From Propionibacterium sp. (GTDB lineage: Bacteria; Actinomycetota; Actinomycetes; Propionibacteriales; Propionibacteriaceae), in the NCBI GenBank assembly GCA_012837465.1, contig DURG01000162.1, positions 1 through 5,377 on the forward strand: DNA of 5,377 nucleotides, read 5' to 3'. Positions 4,670-5,377 of this stretch are shown here, in pieces. Within the stretch, counting starts at the first letter, position 1; each line of letters begins with the position of its first letter. The notes below the pieces were generated by a model, which was given only the letters and a program-made list of their open reading frames with translations, was not told the origin of the DNA and searched no databases. A program made the position numbers and the translations under genes.

Positions 4670-4966
4670 ATGGAACGCGTAATGCCGCCCGCGGAAGAGC
4701 GGTTCGACCCGATCACCGGGCGGTGGATCAACGATCCACTTCCCGATCCCGCCCAAGCCTGGGTTAACCCAGCCGGCGACGCTCCCGTGACCGTCGTCGG
4801 TGAGATCCCGCCTGAACTCTCCGAGCACGACAGGCCACCCACCCCCGGCTCCACCGCTGTAGAGACGCGGGCCACGCGAACCCAGCGCCTGCGTTGGCTG
4901 ATCATCGTCGTGTTGGTGGTCGCGGTCATCGCGCTCGGGGTTGCGACACTTATCGCCACGGCGTAG
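4670..4966 (+). CDS. small tail-anchored membrane protein of unknown function
   Basis: A 98-residue protein. The soluble part begins with RFDPITGRWI (11-20), continues with a Pro/Asp-rich, flexible segment (NDPLPDPAQAWVNP, then IPPELSEHDRPPTPG at about 46-60) and a basic patch RATRTQRLR (67-75). A single strong transmembrane helix, WLIIVVLVVAVIALGVATLI, occupies 76-95, only three residues from the end. By the positive-inside rule the N-terminal part faces the cytosol. The frame is open far upstream, but that sequence is Arg/Ser/Cys-rich and unlikely to be protein. I start at ATG 4670; ATG 4682 (MPPAEERFDP) is equally possible, and neither has a Shine-Dalgarno sequence. The gene might depend on an unseen promoter or on the hairpin at its 5' edge. 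No function can be inferred beyond membrane attachment. Confidence 0.7.
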   Translation: MERVMPPAEERFDPITGRWINDPLPDPAQAWVNPAGDAPVTVVGEIPPELSEHDRPPTPGSTAVETRATRTQRLRWLIIVVLVVAVIALGVATLIATA

Positions 4967-5098
4967 ACGCAGCATCAATCGCAGGCCCACGAGTTCGACG
5001 TCGAAGACCCGCCGACTCAAGCCCAGGATCACGATCGCGCGAACCCGACCGAATCAGACTTCTCAAGGCGGAGCGCAGCTGGACATGCAAACGCGAGA

Positions 5099-5134
5099 AA
5101 CGTACGCTCGGTCGGCGGCAGATCCGCGCGTTCC
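5099..5134 (+). repeat. 36-bp promoter-proximal repeat, copy 2
   Basis: Partner of 3189-3224 (29 of 36 identical, no gaps). It lies 23 bp before the -10 box of the 5170 gene. It is enclosed by an inverted repeat, CGAGAAAC at 5094-5101 and GTTTCTCG at 5139-5146. The remainder of 4967-5169 has no supported gene. Confidence 0.5.
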
Positions 5135-5157
5135 GCGTGTTTCTCGTTCGAGCCGGC

Positions 5158-5163
5158 TACGGT
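5158..5163 (+). promoter_or_regulatory. -10 box of a leaderless promoter
   Basis: TACGGT followed by 6 nt and ATG at 5170, the same geometry as at 3254-3266. The -35 position (GCGTGT at 17 bp) is weak, so activation by a factor bound at the upstream repeat is conceivable. Confidence 0.45.
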
Positions 5164-5169
5164 GCGAAC

Positions 5170-5310
5170 ATGCCGAAGCAACCGCGCTCGCGCTGGGCGA
5201 TACCGCTGGTGGTGCTCACTGCACTATGGGGTTTGGTATTGATTGTCATGACCGCCTTTCTGATCGCGATGTCTCTCAACGGTCAACGGGACTGCCGAAG
5301 GTTTGGTTGA
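5170..5310 (+). CDS. 46-residue single-pass membrane peptide of unknown function
   Basis: The product starts with MPKQPRSRW, a basic cytosolic tip, and continues with a hydrophobic helix at about residues 10-35 (IPLVVLTALWGLVLIVMTAF then LIAMS). It ends with a short tail, LNGQRDCRRFG, containing one cysteine. The frame is open upstream to 4894, but the ATG at 5170 is chosen because a TANNNT box lies exactly 6 nt before it, predicting a leaderless mRNA, and because the basic-then-hydrophobic layout begins there. It is too short for a transporter; small regulatory or stress membrane peptides have this form, but that is only analogy. It follows the other small membrane protein by 203 bp with its own promoter, so the two are probably not one operon. 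The last 67 bp after the stop hold nothing I can identify. Confidence 0.6.
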   Translation: MPKQPRSRWAIPLVVLTALWGLVLIVMTAFLIAMSLNGQRDCRRFG

Positions 5311-5377
5311 CTCCAAGACCGGTGACAAGGGCGTCGATTGAGAACCCATCCGTCCTTCGACCGCTCGCAGAGCTCGC

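Noticed and set aside
4448..5032. A 194-residue minus-strand open frame.
   Set aside because: It is antisense to the tail-anchored gene; His/Asp-rich stretches mirror the membrane helix codons. Only a short end piece (4450-4560) looks mildly protein-like, without a usable start.
1..5377. CRISPR array, tRNA, rRNA or IS110 bridge RNA.
   Set aside because: There are no regularly spaced repeats, no cloverleaf and no rRNA sequence, and the IS110 end that would carry a bridge RNA is deleted.

Overview
The window looks like an accessory stretch of a high-GC actinobacterial (Actinomycetota) chromosome. The reasons are strong G/C at third codon positions, promoters of the TTGAC-N17-TANNNT type placed 6 nt before an ATG (leaderless mRNAs), the 3' end of an IS110-family element, and several secreted proteins of actinobacterial flavour. 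I cannot name the genus from the sequence.

Layout, left to right. (1) Positions 1-276, minus strand: a secreted-protein gene that has lost its 5' end and runs off the left edge. (2) Positions 387-1312, minus strand: a two-gene operon of a Sec-exported four-cysteine protein and a small acidic protein whose start overlaps the exported gene's stop. (3) Positions 1464-1680, plus strand: a decayed HNH endonuclease gene in three reading frames. It is followed by a 12-bp direct repeat and an intact PfkB-family sugar kinase (1784-2653). (4) Positions 2717-2940, minus strand: the 3' part of an unrecognised gene with a frameshift. It abuts the 3' end of an IS110 transposase (2936-3082, plus strand). 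(5) Positions 3266-3768, plus strand: a compact two-gene unit resembling a toxin-antitoxin pair (BrnT-like small protein, then a helix-turn-helix protein), with a clear leaderless promoter. (6) Positions 3871-4497: more fragments, including a four-cysteine secreted domain without its signal peptide and a short membrane segment out of frame with its only ATG. (7) Positions 4670-5310: two small membrane proteins, the second apparently leaderless.

Most intact genes seem independent of one another. The clear functional units are the 387-1312 operon and the 3266-3768 pair. The unifying feature is decay: at least three genes are broken by frameshift or truncation and two more probably are, which fits a degraded genomic island or a rearrangement hot spot around a former IS110 element. 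The least expected observation is a 36-bp block, 29/36 identical, upstream of both the 3266 and the 5170 genes. It suggests that their control regions share ancestry or a regulator.
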